This document shows, piece after piece, positions 16,867 through 26,502 of a stretch of 64,000 nucleotides of DNA. Made by a program: the position numbers and the translations under genes. The stretch comes from an uncultured bacterium. GTDB lineage: Bacteria; Cyanobacteriota; Vampirovibrionia; Gastranaerophilales; Gastranaerophilaceae. The stretch covers positions 1-64,000 of the forward strand of contig CANENE010000007.1 of the NCBI GenBank assembly GCA_947428835.1, read 5' to 3'. Under the pieces are notes generated by a model. That model saw only the letters and a list, made by a program, of their open reading frames with translations. It ran no database searches and was not told the DNA's origin. The stretch's first letter is position 1. The number at the start of each line of letters is the position of its first letter.

Positions 16867-18380
16867 ATGAAAAGAATTTTTATTTTATTTTGCATAAGCA
16901 TATTATTTTTGCCTAATGCATTTGCACAAGACAAAAAAAGCCTAAAAGAATTATTTGCAAATAATGAAGCAATAATTTACACAATTAATATAAGAAATTT
17001 TGGTGCAGCAGATATAGATGGCGACGGTTTAATTGGTCCCGGTGATACAAAAGGAACATTTATAAACGCTGCAGAAAAGCTTGAAGAATTAAAAGAAGAA
17101 GGAATCAATGTAATCTATCTTCTTCCGATTACCAAAACAGGCAAATTAAAAGCTCTTGGGACTGCAGGTTCTTTATATGCAATGGATGCTTTTGATGTTA
17201 TAAACAACCAACTCATTCTTCAAAAAGCCTTATTGAACAGGCCAAAAGTTTTGTTGAAAAAGCACACAATCTTGGATTTAATGTTATAATTGACCTTCCA
17301 AGCTGCGGCTCTTATGATTTGTCTATTAAAAAACCTGATTGGTTTATAGAAGACAAAAACATAGTTCCTGCCGATTGGACAGACGTAAGACTTTTTAAAA
17401 TATACAACGAAAATAAAAGCCTAAATACCACAACTGTTGAAAATTTCAAAAAATTTATTGATATGGTTTTATATCTTAAAGCAGATGGCATTAGGGCAGA
17501 TGTTGCCGCAATCAAACCGAAAGAGTTTTGGTTAGAAATTATAAAATATGCGCATAAACAAAACAAAGATTTTCTTTTCCTTGCAGAAGCAAGCCCTATG
17601 TGGGATAACCCTGCAAAAAATGCAGTAAGCCACTATAGCACAACAGATGAATTACTAAATGCCGGTTTCGATAGTTACTATGGTTCCTGGAGCAATTTTG
17701 CAGACATTAAAACTAAACAAGACTTTGACAAAAATTTAAACAATAATTTTAAAATCTTGAATAAACACAAAAATTCAAGCATAATTTCAGCCATTGCAAC
17801 CCATGATCAAAAAGCTCCAATTTTAAACGGTGAAAACTATTGGCGCAAAGTGTTATGGTTGTCCGTCACAATTCCTCAAAATACATATTTTCTTGATGGA
17901 TTTAAATATGGTGATGATTTTTTATATAAATATGAAAATGCGCCGGCAAAAACATCTTTAACCGATGATAGCGAGTATTTCGTTCATACCGGACTTTTTG
18001 ATATTTTTAATCTTACAGCTCCGACCAGACAAAAGCATCCAAACTTAAAGAAAGAGTACCTAAAAGCAATTGATTTCAAAAAAAGAAATATTGATTTAAT
18101 TACAAATGGCAGGTTTAAACTTCTAAAAACCGGCAATGAAAAGGTCATTGCCTATTCTATAACAAACTTTGAGCAGGAATTGATTGTAATTGCATCTTTA
18201 GATGAAACTACAAATCAGCAGGCAAACGTAACTTCAAAATATATAGATGATGATTACGTATTTTTAAATGTCACGGAAAATAATATGCCAAATATCAGTA
18301 AAAACAAAATATCTGCTGAGCTTGAACCTCATCAAATAAAGGTATTTTTAATAGGGCTTGCAAAATACAGGGCAATGTAA
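16867..18380 (+). pseudogene. Exported GH13-like alpha-amylase family protein, frameshifted
   Basis: The frame opens at 16867 with a signal peptide (cleavage near AFA-Q, residue 21) and a GH13 barrel start (AAEKLEELKEEGINVIYLLP). It leaves frame near 17203-17226 and continues in the -1 frame (SLIEQAKSFVEKAHNLGF, then IIDLP) to 18380. Rejoined, it would be about 500 aa. Catalytic regions are intact in the second frame: GIRADVA (nucleophile Asp), FLFLAEASP (acid/base Glu) and IATHDQ (stabiliser). A single missing base explains the break, so this may be a recent pseudogene, an assembly error, or frameshifting at CAAAAAG (17221-17227). The left part alone would end at 17289. Confidence 0.75.
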
Positions 18381-18391
18381 ATTTATATAAA

Positions 18392-18580
18392 TTAATCCAA
18401 AAGATTTTCTAAAATATCGGCATTTTTCTTGGCATTTGGATTATTAATTCTGTTCATTTTTCTTAAATAGTCTCTAAGGGCCTCTCTAACAAGCTCAGAG
18501 CGCGTTCTTTGTTCTGAAAGCGCAATTTCGTCTATTGTTTTCAAAAAGTTATCTTTCATTGAAATCAATATTCTTGCCAT
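18392..18580 (-). CDS. Ribbon-helix-helix (CopG/Arc-type) DNA-binding protein
   Basis: This 62-aa protein begins with a beta strand (ARILISM) and is followed by helices typical of RHH repressors (FLKTIDEIALSEQRTRSELV, then REALRDYL). RHH proteins bind operators as dimers and often serve as antitoxins, but no toxin ORF is adjacent. A GGGAGG site lies about 12 bases upstream of the ATG, and a minus-strand TATAAT is at 18619 to 18614. Confidence 0.8.
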   Translation of the reverse strand: MARILISMKDNFLKTIDEIALSEQRTRSELVREALRDYLRKMNRINNPNAKKNADILENLLD

Positions 18581-18746
18581 AATTACAATTTCCCTCCCGA
18601 AAAGTTTTTTTCATTATAACACGTAAATTAATAGTTTTTTGTTTTTTATATTAACTTTTGTAAATTTTTGGACAACCTTTGCAATTTCATCTTTCAAAAA
18701 TACTTTTTAAAGATATAGAGTTTTATAAGAAAATAAGAGAATTGGT

Positions 18747-18953
18747 ATGACCGAAGTTGAATTAAACGCATTATTTAACATTACACCCGAAAAAGAAAAA
18801 AATGTCTATGCTACTAACACAATCAAAAGTGCGGATGAGATACGCAGAATTGTGAAAGTATTTAACATTGCAAAAGAACAAAGAAGCACATCTAAATCTA
18901 TCTCTGCAAGAGGGTTAGCCGCTTTTAGGACAATGCTTATCAGTAACAATTAG
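18747..18953 (+). CDS. 68-aa protein of unknown function
   Basis: The family was not recognised. It is a small basic, probably helical protein with no signal peptide or span; the middle segment SADEIRRIVKVFNIAKEQR could be a helix. The upstream GAGAATTGGT is a weak SD. It sits alone between the RHH gene and the GH57 gene. It could be a false ORF, but the codon choice resembles its neighbours. Confidence 0.5.
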   Translation: MTEVELNALFNITPEKEKNVYATNTIKSADEIRRIVKVFNIAKEQRSTSKSISARGLAAFRTMLISNN

Positions 18954-19011
18954 TCTTGAAAACATAATTCTAAACATTTGTTTCAATTTTAGACTAAATT
19001 GATGAAAATGC

Positions 19012-19040
19012 TTGTAATAGCCATAAATAAAGGCTATAAT
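19012..19040 (+). promoter_or_regulatory. Promoter of the GH57 gene
   Basis: TTGTAA at 19012-19017, 17-base spacer, TATAAT at 19035-19040. The ATG follows 11 bases later, so the predicted leader is only about 5 bases and has no SD. Confidence 0.65.
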
Positions 19041-19051
19041 CGCAGTATCTT

Positions 19052-21301
19052 ATGAAGAAATTAAGCATAGCTTTTATATGGCATTTTCATCAGCCAAACT
19101 ATCAGGTAAATTATGATAGCGAATTTTTACTGCCTTGGGTAAGACTTCACGCTTCTAAAGATTATCTTGATATGTTAAAAAGAATGGACAAGTTTAAGAA
19201 TTTAAAACTTAACTTCAACTTTTCACCCGTCCTTTTGAATGCCCTGCAGAAATATATTTCAGGCGCAATGGACATTCACTTAAGACTTTTAATAAAAGAT
19301 GAAAATCAGTTAAGCGAAGAAGAAAAAATCTTCATTTTAAATAATTATTTTGATCTTAATTATAAAAATATGGCTTTAAAAAGGTCATATTATACCGAGC
19401 TTTTTAATCATCGCTCTAACGCAAGAGAATTAAATTGCAATATATTTACAAACCAACAATATGCAGATATCATGGCAAATTATACGCTATGCTGGATAGA
19501 TGGAAGTTTCTTGAATGATTATGTTGATCTTCAAGAACTTATGGCCAAAGAAAAAGATTATACACTAAGGGATAGAAACAAAATTTATGAAATTCAGCTT
19601 GATATCATAAGAAGAATACTTGTTGAATATAAAAAATACCAAGATAAAGGTTTAATAGAAGTATCCACAAGTCCTTATTATCATCCTATTGTTCCTTTAC
19701 TTTTTGATTTTAAAAATAAAGAAATAAAAAATACTGAAAATCTGCCGCAAGACTACGCAGATACAACAAACGCAGCAGAGCAAATCAAAAGAGCAAAAGA
19801 TAAGTACTATGAAATTTTTAAAAGAGAGCCAAAAGGTATGTGGCTTTCAGAGCAATGCGTTTGCCAAAAAACTATTGAACTGCTTGCAAAAGAAAATTTC
19901 AACTGGACTGTTTTGGACGAAGGAATTTTATCAAAATCCACAAAAAAAGAGTTTATAAGAGATTTTGAAGGCAATTTAGAAAATCCTTTTAATTTAACAA
20001 TTAATTATACGAGCAAAAAGCAGCCTGATGTTAATTTATTTTTTGCAGATTCATTTTTCTCAAGTTTGATAAATTTCGGATACGGTAATTATGACTCTAT
20101 TAGCGCCGCAAACGACTTATACGACAAAATTAAAACCATTCAGGCTAAACTTCAGAGTTCTCCAAAAGAGCATCATATAATCACAATTGCTCTCGATGGA
20201 GAGAACTGCTGGGAAACATATGAAAATGATGGCGCCATATTTTTAGACACATTGTATAGCTTAATTTCAGAGGATAAAACACTTGAAACAGTTACAATCA
20301 GCGACTACATCCAAAAAAATGAAGCAGAGACATTGGATAATCTTAAATCAGGCTCATGGATAAACAGGAATTTTGATCTTTGGATTGGAAGTCCGGTCAA
20401 AAATGCTGCTTGGCTATATCTGTCAACAGTTACAAAAGAATTTGAAGAATATAAAACCGAAAGCCTTAAATGGGTTAGAAATGATAAAGAAAAAGAATAT
20501 CTTGATAAAAAACTAAAAGAGGCACAAAGAGAAATTCTTATCGCACAAGGAAGTGATTGGTATTGGTGGTACGGAGAACCCAATGAATCCAAAAATGATG
20601 ATGTTTTTGATTTTTTATTTAGAAGCCACCTGATAAATGTTTATAAAATTTTAGGACTTGAAATACCCGAATATCTTTTAATACCTTTAACACATGCTGC
20701 TTCAAGCCCTCTTAGAAATCCTGCCAGGGAAATAAGTCCCTCTTTAATATGCGATGTTAACGACACAAAAGGAGAGTGGAAAAACGCTGGTCACATTTTT
20801 ATCGCAGATGGTCCTACTTCAAATATCAACAGGCTCATTAAAAATATTCATTTTGGTTCAGACAAAAAATTTCTATATTTAAGATTTGAATTAAATAAAA
20901 ATTCCGCAAAAATAAACAGAGTTGATATTGAAAATCAAATTGCAATTTATTTTGCAAACGACAAAGATTTGTTTTTCTCGCCTATACGCTTTTCTTGCAA
21001 AAACGAGAAAATTATACACCCGATTATTAAAAATCAATTTTCAAGAGAACTTCGTTTTGTTTTTGATACCAAAAAAACTTCAAGGCTATTTTTTAACAAA
21101 GCTTGTCCTTGGGGACTTTGGAGCCAAACTGTTGCGAAAAATTCTAAAATTGCATACAAAAACGTTATAGAGCTAAAAATCGCATTTTCTGATTTGGAAA
21201 TTAATGATAAAGATTTTTCATTCTTCATACTGGATGCAACAAACGAATTAATAAATGAAGTCTACCCGCAAGATACCTTGATTTGTCTTTCAGAAGAATA
21301 A
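19052..21301 (+). CDS. Glycoside hydrolase family 57 protein
   Basis: This 749-aa protein starts with the GH57 signature WHFHQPNY (residues 10-17) and has the catalytic glutamate E267 in MWLSEQCV and the conserved aspartate region IALDGENCWETYEND near residue 388. GH57 enzymes are retaining alpha-amylases, 4-alpha-glucanotransferases or branching enzymes. The C-terminal 180 residues form a beta-rich domain (FIADGPTSNINRLI.. to the end) of the kind often attached to GH57 enzymes. No signal peptide is visible, so a cytoplasmic role in glycogen-like polymer turnover is likely. The nearby GH13-like gene fits a glucan theme. Confidence 0.88.
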   Translation: MKKLSIAFIWHFHQPNYQVNYDSEFLLPWVRLHASKDYLDMLKRMDKFKNLKLNFNFSPVLLNALQKYISGAMDIHLRLLIKDENQLSEEEKIFILNNYFDLNYKNMALKRSYYTELFNHRSNARELNCNIFTNQQYADIMANYTLCWIDGSFLNDYVDLQELMAKEKDYTLRDRNKIYEIQLDIIRRILVEYKKYQDKGLIEVSTSPYYHPIVPLLFDFKNKEIKNTENLPQDYADTTNAAEQIKRAKDKYYEIFKREPKGMWLSEQCVCQKTIELLAKENFNWTVLDEGILSKSTKKEFIRDFEGNLENPFNLTINYTSKKQPDVNLFFADSFFSSLINFGYGNYDSISAANDLYDKIKTIQAKLQSSPKEHHIITIALDGENCWETYENDGAIFLDTLYSLISEDKTLETVTISDYIQKNEAETLDNLKSGSWINRNFDLWIGSPVKNAAWLYLSTVTKEFEEYKTESLKWVRNDKEKEYLDKKLKEAQREILIAQGSDWYWWYGEPNESKNDDVFDFLFRSHLINVYKILGLEIPEYLLIPLTHAASSPLRNPAREISPSLICDVNDTKGEWKNAGHIFIADGPTSNINRLIKNIHFGSDKKFLYLRFELNKNSAKINRVDIENQIAIYFANDKDLFFSPIRFSCKNEKIIHPIIKNQFSRELRFVFDTKKTSRLFFNKACPWGLWSQTVAKNSKIAYKNVIELKIAFSDLEINDKDFSFFILDATNELINEVYPQDTLICLSEE

Positions 21302-21317
21302 ATATTAATTTATATTT

Positions 21318-22232
21318 TTATACCTGCAAATGTTTCTTTATACTCAAGAAGCTTCCAATCGCACCAAATGCAACACCTAAAACCATTACACTAAATAGTA
21401 CAAAAAATTGTGCAAGCGGATTAATTGAAATCATAAAGAATTCATGGATTTTTATGATATAACCCTGAACAATGTCAATAGGAATAACAGCAACCAAAGC
21501 GCCTAAAAATCCATAAATTGCGCCTTGAAGCACAAGAGGTGTTTTTATATACCAATTTGAAACCCCCATAAGGCGCATTATTTCAATTTCTTCTTTTCGT
21601 GATTGTATTACAAGCTCAATTGTATTATTGATAATTGCAATTGTTAAAATACAAACAATTCCTACAAAAACAACTGTTGCAGTATTAATAATTGCATTAA
21701 TCATTTCAAATTTTTGTATTAAATCTTTTGCATAGCTTGTATCGTCAATTCCTTTTATAGTTTTTAGACTTGCCATAACAGGAATAATATTTTTGGTACT
21801 ATCCAACTTAACATGAAGCGTATTTGGAAGAGGATTTGCAATATCGGGCACATCTATTTCTTTTTTTAATTGTATCCAGGAAGCTTCTTTTGAAATAAAA
21901 GAAACACCTTTAACATGTTCCAGTTTCTTTATATTTTGAATAGCAGCATCAACATCAGCTTCAGGGGATAAATACGCACTGATTTCAAGAGCAGACCCCA
22001 TCGAATTTGCAAATGTATCAAGTGCTAATGTTACTCTAAATATTGAACCGAAAATCGTCAAAATTGCAGCAATTGTAGTTATAATTGCAATATTTACAAT
22101 TCCTGCTCTTGCTATTCCCTTTATTGTTTCTATTGCAATTCTATATGTTATCCTAACCTCACTCATCCAATCTTTTGGAATATGAGACTTAACTTTTTGC
22201 TTTATATTTCTTCCTCTGCTTTTTCTAATCAT
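21318..22232 (-). CDS. ftsX: Cell division ABC transporter permease FtsX
   Basis: This is a 304-aa membrane protein with a basic cytoplasmic N terminus, a first span near residues 45-70, an extracytoplasmic domain of about 100 residues and three C-terminal spans. This is the FtsX layout. FtsEX regulates peptidoglycan hydrolases at division. The ATG at 22232 (MIRKSRGRN) is chosen because AGGA lies just upstream; the in-frame ATG at 22250 is possible but has no SD. It overlaps the ftsE stop by 8 bases. Confidence 0.9.
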   Translation of the reverse strand: MIRKSRGRNIKQKVKSHIPKDWMSEVRITYRIAIETIKGIARAGIVNIAIITTIAAILTIFGSIFRVTLALDTFANSMGSALEISAYLSPEADVDAAIQNIKKLEHVKGVSFISKEASWIQLKKEIDVPDIANPLPNTLHVKLDSTKNIIPVMASLKTIKGIDDTSYAKDLIQKFEMINAIINTATVVFVGIVCILTIAIINNTIELVIQSRKEEIEIMRLMGVSNWYIKTPLVLQGAIYGFLGALVAVIPIDIVQGYIIKIHEFFMISINPLAQFFVLFSVMVLGVAFGAIGSFLSIKKHLQV

Positions 22233-22899
22233 ATGTTCCTGCTTGTACATCTTTTATAACTTGTCCATGGTCAAGTGTTACAACTCTTTTTCTAAAGTAA
22301 TTAACCATTGTTTGATCGTGCGTTGAAACAAGAATGGTAATTCCTCTCTGATTAACTTGCTCTAGAATTTGCATTACTTCAAGAGAATTTTTAGGATCAA
22401 GATTTCCCGTAGGTTCATCTGCAATCAAAAGAGGAGGTCCGTTTACAATTGCTCTTGCAATAGAAACTCTCTGCTGCTCGCCGCCTGACAACTCAGATGG
22501 CTTTGACCTGTATTTATCTTCAAGACCGACAACTTTTAGCGCTCCCATTACGCGTGTTTCAATTTCGCGGGAAGAAATACCCATAGTTCTTATTACATAG
22601 GCAATATTGTCGTATACTGTATGGTTTTGAAGAAGCTTGTAATCTTGGAAAACTATACCCATGCAACGTCTTAGACTTGGAACTTTATTTGGTGTCAGTT
22701 TTCCTATATCAATTCCTGCAACATAAACATTTCCTCTTGTAGGGCGTTCTTCGAGGTAAAGCATCTTCATCAACGTTGATTTGCCGGCTCCTGATGAACC
22801 CACCAGAAATACAAATTCACCCGGGTGAATATGAAGATCAACACCTCTTAAGGCATATTTATTTTTATATTGTTTTACTAAATCTCTTACTACTATCAT
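22225..22899 (-). CDS. ftsE: Cell division ATP-binding protein FtsE
   Basis: This 224-aa ABC ATPase has Walker A GSSGAGKST at about residues 34-42, signature LSGGEQQR, Walker B LLIADEPTGNLDP and switch His in VSTHD. The length and the pairing with ftsX identify it as FtsE. Its ATG overlaps the stop of the transketolase C-terminal subunit as ATGA, so the two are translationally coupled. Confidence 0.94.
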   Translation of the reverse strand: MIVVRDLVKQYKNKYALRGVDLHIHPGEFVFLVGSSGAGKSTLMKMLYLEERPTRGNVYVAGIDIGKLTPNKVPSLRRCMGIVFQDYKLLQNHTVYDNIAYVIRTMGISSREIETRVMGALKVVGLEDKYRSKPSELSGGEQQRVSIARAIVNGPPLLIADEPTGNLDPKNSLEVMQILEQVNQRGITILVSTHDQTMVNYFRKRVVTLDHGQVIKDVQAGTYD

Positions 22900-23849
22900 T
22901 TTACATCCATAAATTCAATTATCTTTTCGTAGATTTTTTTATCAGTAAGTCCATAAAACTCCATTAGCTGTCTTTGTTCGCCGGATTGTCCAAAGGTATC
23001 TTTAGTGCCTATTCTATACACTTTAGTCGGATAGTATTGAGCTAAAGTTTCACAAACAGCACTTCCTAAGCCACCTATTATGCTATGATTTTCTACTACA
23101 ACAACTTTATTTGTTTTTTGTGCGCTTTGTTTCAAAACTATATGCTGAAAAGGTTTTACAACCGGATAATGAAGAACATCTGCTTCAATTCCAACTTCTT
23201 TAAGCTTTTTGGCAGCTTCTATTACTTCATTTAAGGTTTCACCGTTTGTGACGATTGTAATGTCTTTGCCGTCCATAATTTTAACACCGGCACCCGGATT
23301 AAATTTGTATTTTTCGCTATCAAATACATCTTTTATATTTGTTCTTGGAATTCTAATATACATAGGCCCCGGTGTATTTGCTGCATATTGAATAACCTGA
23401 TGCACTTCACTGCAATCCCCGGGAATAATTACTCTCATATCAGGAATGGAGCGCATATATGAAACATCTTCAAGCGCCTGATGAGATGCACCGTCTTCTC
23501 CAACGGTAATTCCGCCGTGGGTTGCAACAATTTTGACATTTAATTTAGAATAGCAAATTGTATTTCTAATTTGATCCAAGCATCTTGCTGTTGCAAACAT
23601 CGCAAATGTACTTGCAAAAACAATTTTACCTTCATAAGCAAGTCCTGCAGCTGTTGTCATCATATCTTGTTCTGCTATTCCCATATTAAAAAATCTATCG
23701 GGATACGCTTTTTGAAACCTTGCAGTTTGCGTAGAACAGGATAAATCCGCATCAAGCACAACAATATTCGGATTTTTTGCACCCAATTCAACAAGGGTGT
23801 CACCGTACATATTTCTTGGAGATTTAATTTCAGGGTTTTTAATTAACAT
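22896..23849 (-). CDS. tktB: Transketolase, C-terminal (pyrimidine-binding) subunit
   Basis: This 317-aa protein holds the transketolase pyrimidine domain (MGIAEQDMMTTAAGLA, with the catalytic Glu that activates thiamine diphosphate) and the C-terminal transketolase domain (VVVVENHSIIGGLG). It pairs with the N-terminal subunit encoded just upstream with an 11-base overlap. Such split transketolases occur in archaea and several bacterial phyla. DXS is less likely because DXS is a single chain with different N-terminal motifs. Confidence 0.92.
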   Translation of the reverse strand: MLIKNPEIKSPRNMYGDTLVELGAKNPNIVVLDADLSCSTQTARFQKAYPDRFFNMGIAEQDMMTTAAGLAYEGKIVFASTFAMFATARCLDQIRNTICYSKLNVKIVATHGGITVGEDGASHQALEDVSYMRSIPDMRVIIPGDCSEVHQVIQYAANTPGPMYIRIPRTNIKDVFDSEKYKFNPGAGVKIMDGKDITIVTNGETLNEVIEAAKKLKEVGIEADVLHYPVVKPFQHIVLKQSAQKTNKVVVVENHSIIGGLGSAVCETLAQYYPTKVYRIGTKDTFGQSGEQRQLMEFYGLTDKKIYEKIIEFMDVK

Positions 23850-24648
23850 TTAATTCCTCCAGTGCTTGTTTAAGTTCATCATCTTTAGGAGCTTTTCCAT
23901 GCCAGCCCGGGTTATTTTCCATAAATGAAACTCCCTTACCCTTTATAGTATTTGCAATGATTGCAACAAGATTGTTTGAATTTTTAGCATTTTGCAAAGC
24001 TTCTTCAATTTGGCTATAATCATGTCCATCGATTGAATATGTTTCAAAACCAAATGCTTTTAATTTGTCTTCAAGAGGCTCCAGGGTTTTAACTTCATCT
24101 GTTGTTCCATCTATTTGAAGATGATTCTTATCAATTATAACAACAAGGTTATTTAATTTTTTGGCATTTGCATTCATCAAAGCTTCCCAAACGCTGCCTT
24201 CTTGCATCTCGCCATCACCCATAAGCACATATACTTTAGATTTTACACCATCAAGACGCATTGCAAGTGCCATGCCAACTCCAATTGAAAGCCCCTGTCC
24301 AAGAGAACCTGTTGAAACTTCAATTCCCGCCAAATTCACTCTTGAGCTTGGATGCCCCTGAAGTTTTGAACCTAAAACCCTAAAACCATTTAAAAAGTCT
24401 TTTGAAAAATATCCAAGGTTTGCTAAAACTCCATACAAAGCGGTACTTGCATGACCTTTTGACAGAATAAATCTATCTCTATTTTTAAAGTCAAGAGACT
24501 TATCCCAATCAACCGGAACAAAAAGAATTTTTTTATATAATACAGACAAAATATCGACACAAGAAAATGCACCGCCCGGGTGTCCCGATTTTGCATTGTG
24601 TATCATTTTTATAATGTCTTTTCTTACTTCACGTGCAAATTCTTTCAA
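23839..24648 (-). CDS. tktA: Transketolase, N-terminal (ThDP-binding) subunit
   Basis: This 269-aa protein has the transketolase thiamine-diphosphate domain: SGHPGGAFSCVDIL, SKGHAS, GSLGQGLSIGVGMA and the Mg/ThDP motif GDGEMQEGSVWEA followed by IIDKNHLQ. Together with the next gene it forms a complete transketolase of the non-oxidative pentose phosphate pathway. The start is TTG at 24648, supported by AAAGGAAGAG a few bases upstream; no ATG fits the domain boundary. Confidence 0.92.
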   Translation of the reverse strand: MKEFAREVRKDIIKMIHNAKSGHPGGAFSCVDILSVLYKKILFVPVDWDKSLDFKNRDRFILSKGHASTALYGVLANLGYFSKDFLNGFRVLGSKLQGHPSSRVNLAGIEVSTGSLGQGLSIGVGMALAMRLDGVKSKVYVLMGDGEMQEGSVWEALMNANAKKLNNLVVIIDKNHLQIDGTTDEVKTLEPLEDKLKAFGFETYSIDGHDYSQIEEALQNAKNSNNLVAIIANTIKGKGVSFMENNPGWHGKAPKDDELKQALEELNVN

Positions 24649-24672
24649 ATTCTCTTCCTTTTAATTGCTACA

Positions 24673-25407
24673 TTAAACGTTATTTTTATCCATTATACAC
24701 TTTATAAGAAATAATGGCAAAGTCGGAAATATCCTTTTAAATCTTTTGGGCTCTTTTAATGTCCTATAAAGCCATTCCAAGCCAAGTTTTTGATATATTT
24801 CAGGAGCTTCTTTTGTAAGTCCTGAAAAAACATCAAAGCTTCCGCCTACACCTATCATAACACAGGAATTTAATTTTTCTTTAAGTTTTTCAATAACCTT
24901 TTCTTGAGCAGGTGAACCAAGCCCAACCAAAAGTATATTAGGTTTAGCTATTGCAATTTCATCTAAAATAGGCTCAATTTCATCAAAATAACCGTTTCTA
25001 TAATAGACAATATTTAAGTTATTATACTTTGTTTTAAAATTTTCTATAGTCTTTTCAATGACTTCTTGCTTTGCACCAAAAAAGGCAATTTTATAATTTT
25101 TGTTATTTGCAAGTTCAACCAATTTCCTTGCCAAATCAACCCCTCTTATGTGGTTATTGCTGATTTTTTTCAGTTTTAGGGCAATTTTAACACCGATACC
25201 ATCTGCAATGTTCAAATCCGCTTTGTTGACTATTTCTTTAAAATTAGCATCTTTTGAAGCATTCATAATCATTTCAGGATTAATTGTAATTATTTGAAAA
25301 CTTCTGCCTTCATTTATAGTTTTTTCAGCCAACGAAAAAATATCTTCTTCCCGCCTTATGTCAACACGGCAGCCCAATACATCAGCTTTTATAATATTGT
25401 TTTCCAT
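24673..25407 (-). CDS. WecG/TagA/CpsF-family glycosyltransferase
   Basis: This 244-aa protein matches the GT26 fold by its order of motifs: TINPEMIMNASKD, ADGIGVKIALKL, VDLARKLVELANN, AFFGAKQEV, LVGLGSPAQEKVI and GVGGSFDVFSG, then LGLEWLYRTLKEPKRFKR. These enzymes transfer ManNAc or ManNAcA to lipid-linked GlcNAc in teichoic acid, ECA or capsule synthesis. It heads the minus operon wecG-tktA-tktB-ftsE-ftsX. Its ATG lies 6 bases after an extended -10 box and has no SD. Confidence 0.9.
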   Translation of the reverse strand: MENNIIKADVLGCRVDIRREEDIFSLAEKTINEGRSFQIITINPEMIMNASKDANFKEIVNKADLNIADGIGVKIALKLKKISNNHIRGVDLARKLVELANNKNYKIAFFGAKQEVIEKTIENFKTKYNNLNIVYYRNGYFDEIEPILDEIAIAKPNILLVGLGSPAQEKVIEKLKEKLNSCVMIGVGGSFDVFSGLTKEAPEIYQKLGLEWLYRTLKEPKRFKRIFPTLPLFLIKCIMDKNNV

Positions 25408-25413
25408 AACTAT

Positions 25414-25422
25414 ATCGTAGCA
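25414..25422 (-). promoter_or_regulatory. Extended -10 box of the wecG-tkt-ftsEX operon
   Basis: The minus strand reads TGC then TACGAT (25419 to 25414), 6 bases before the ATG at 25407. This matches the leaderless geometry of other genes here. Confidence 0.45.
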
Positions 25423-25503
25423 TAAAAATTTTTTATATTTGCTATAAGATTTTTATTGTATTAAAATTGTTAATAAATAAAGGATTTTAAGAAGGCAAGT
25501 ATA

Positions 25504-26499
25504 ATGGAAAAGTGCACAGCGGTAATAGGATGCGGAATTTGGGGAAGAAATATCGTAAGAAATTTTTATAACCTCAAAGCCTTAAATTGTGTCTGCGATT
25601 TGGATGAAGAAAATCTAAAAATGGTAAAAGAACTTTATCCCGATGTTCACATCACAAAAGATATTGATGAAGTATTGAATAATCCTCAAATAAATTCTGT
25701 TTGCGTTGTCACTCCAAGTCATACCCACTTTAACATTGTCAAAAAAGCCATTCTTAAAGGAAAACATGTTTACGTAGAAAAACCAATTTCAACTTCATCT
25801 AAAGAAGCTCTTGAGTTAAAAGAACTTGCACTGAATATGAATGTTAAATTATTGGTTGGTCATCTGCTTTTATATCATCCTGCTGTAAATCGCCTAAAAA
25901 TGCTTATTGCGGAAGGGGTATTGGGCAGAATTAAATACGTTCAATCTGACAGATTAAATATAAATTATTTTAAAAATGACAGAAGTGTAATGTGGGATTT
26001 AGCCCCTCATGACGTCTCTATGATAGCCCATATTACAGGAAAAGCACCTTTAAAAGTATTAAATGCAACAGGTGTTGCAAGCGAATTTGAAAATATCTTC
26101 GATATTACACATCTTACAATTGAATTTGAAGATGGCATTATAGGACAAGTTTCAGACAGCTGGATACATCCGACTAAAAGAGTTAATCTTTTAGTTCGGG
26201 GCGAAAAGGCAACAGCGATTCTTGATGACACCGTCACAGAAGGCAAATTAAAAGTTTTTGATAATCAAAAGAACGCTCAAAAAGATATTGAAATCTTTGA
26301 TTATCTTGAAATTGAGCCATTGAAATTAGAATGTCAGCATTTTCTAAACTGCATTGAAAATAACAAAACTCCCCGCTCGGATGGCGAAAATGGTTATATG
26401 ATTGTAAAAATTCTTGAAAGTGCTGAAAATATAATGCTTGGAAACAAAAAAGAAGCGCTTGATAAGCACGAATTCAAAATCTCCCGCTCCAAAAAATAG
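25504..26499 (+). CDS. Gfo/Idh/MocA-family NAD(P)-dependent oxidoreductase
   Basis: This 331-aa protein has an N-terminal Rossmann motif GCGIWGRN at residues 9-16, the family signature VYVEKPIS near residues 94-101 with the EKP lysine, and a C-terminal alpha/beta domain with MWDLAPHDVSMI. Members oxidise or reduce sugars and often act in nucleotide-sugar routes for surface glycans. An AAGGC lies shortly before the ATG. It is divergent from the wecG operon, so a surface-polysaccharide role is plausible but not shown. Confidence 0.88.
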   Translation: MEKCTAVIGCGIWGRNIVRNFYNLKALNCVCDLDEENLKMVKELYPDVHITKDIDEVLNNPQINSVCVVTPSHTHFNIVKKAILKGKHVYVEKPISTSSKEALELKELALNMNVKLLVGHLLLYHPAVNRLKMLIAEGVLGRIKYVQSDRLNINYFKNDRSVMWDLAPHDVSMIAHITGKAPLKVLNATGVASEFENIFDITHLTIEFEDGIIGQVSDSWIHPTKRVNLLVRGEKATAILDDTVTEGKLKVFDNQKNAQKDIEIFDYLEIEPLKLECQHFLNCIENNKTPRSDGENGYMIVKILESAENIMLGNKKEALDKHEFKISRSKK

Positions 26500-26502
26500 T
26501 TT

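Noticed and set aside
18392-18953. Toxin-antitoxin pair made of the RHH protein and the 68-aa ORF
   Set aside because: The two are divergent with 166 bases between starts, and the 68-aa protein has no toxin-like motif.
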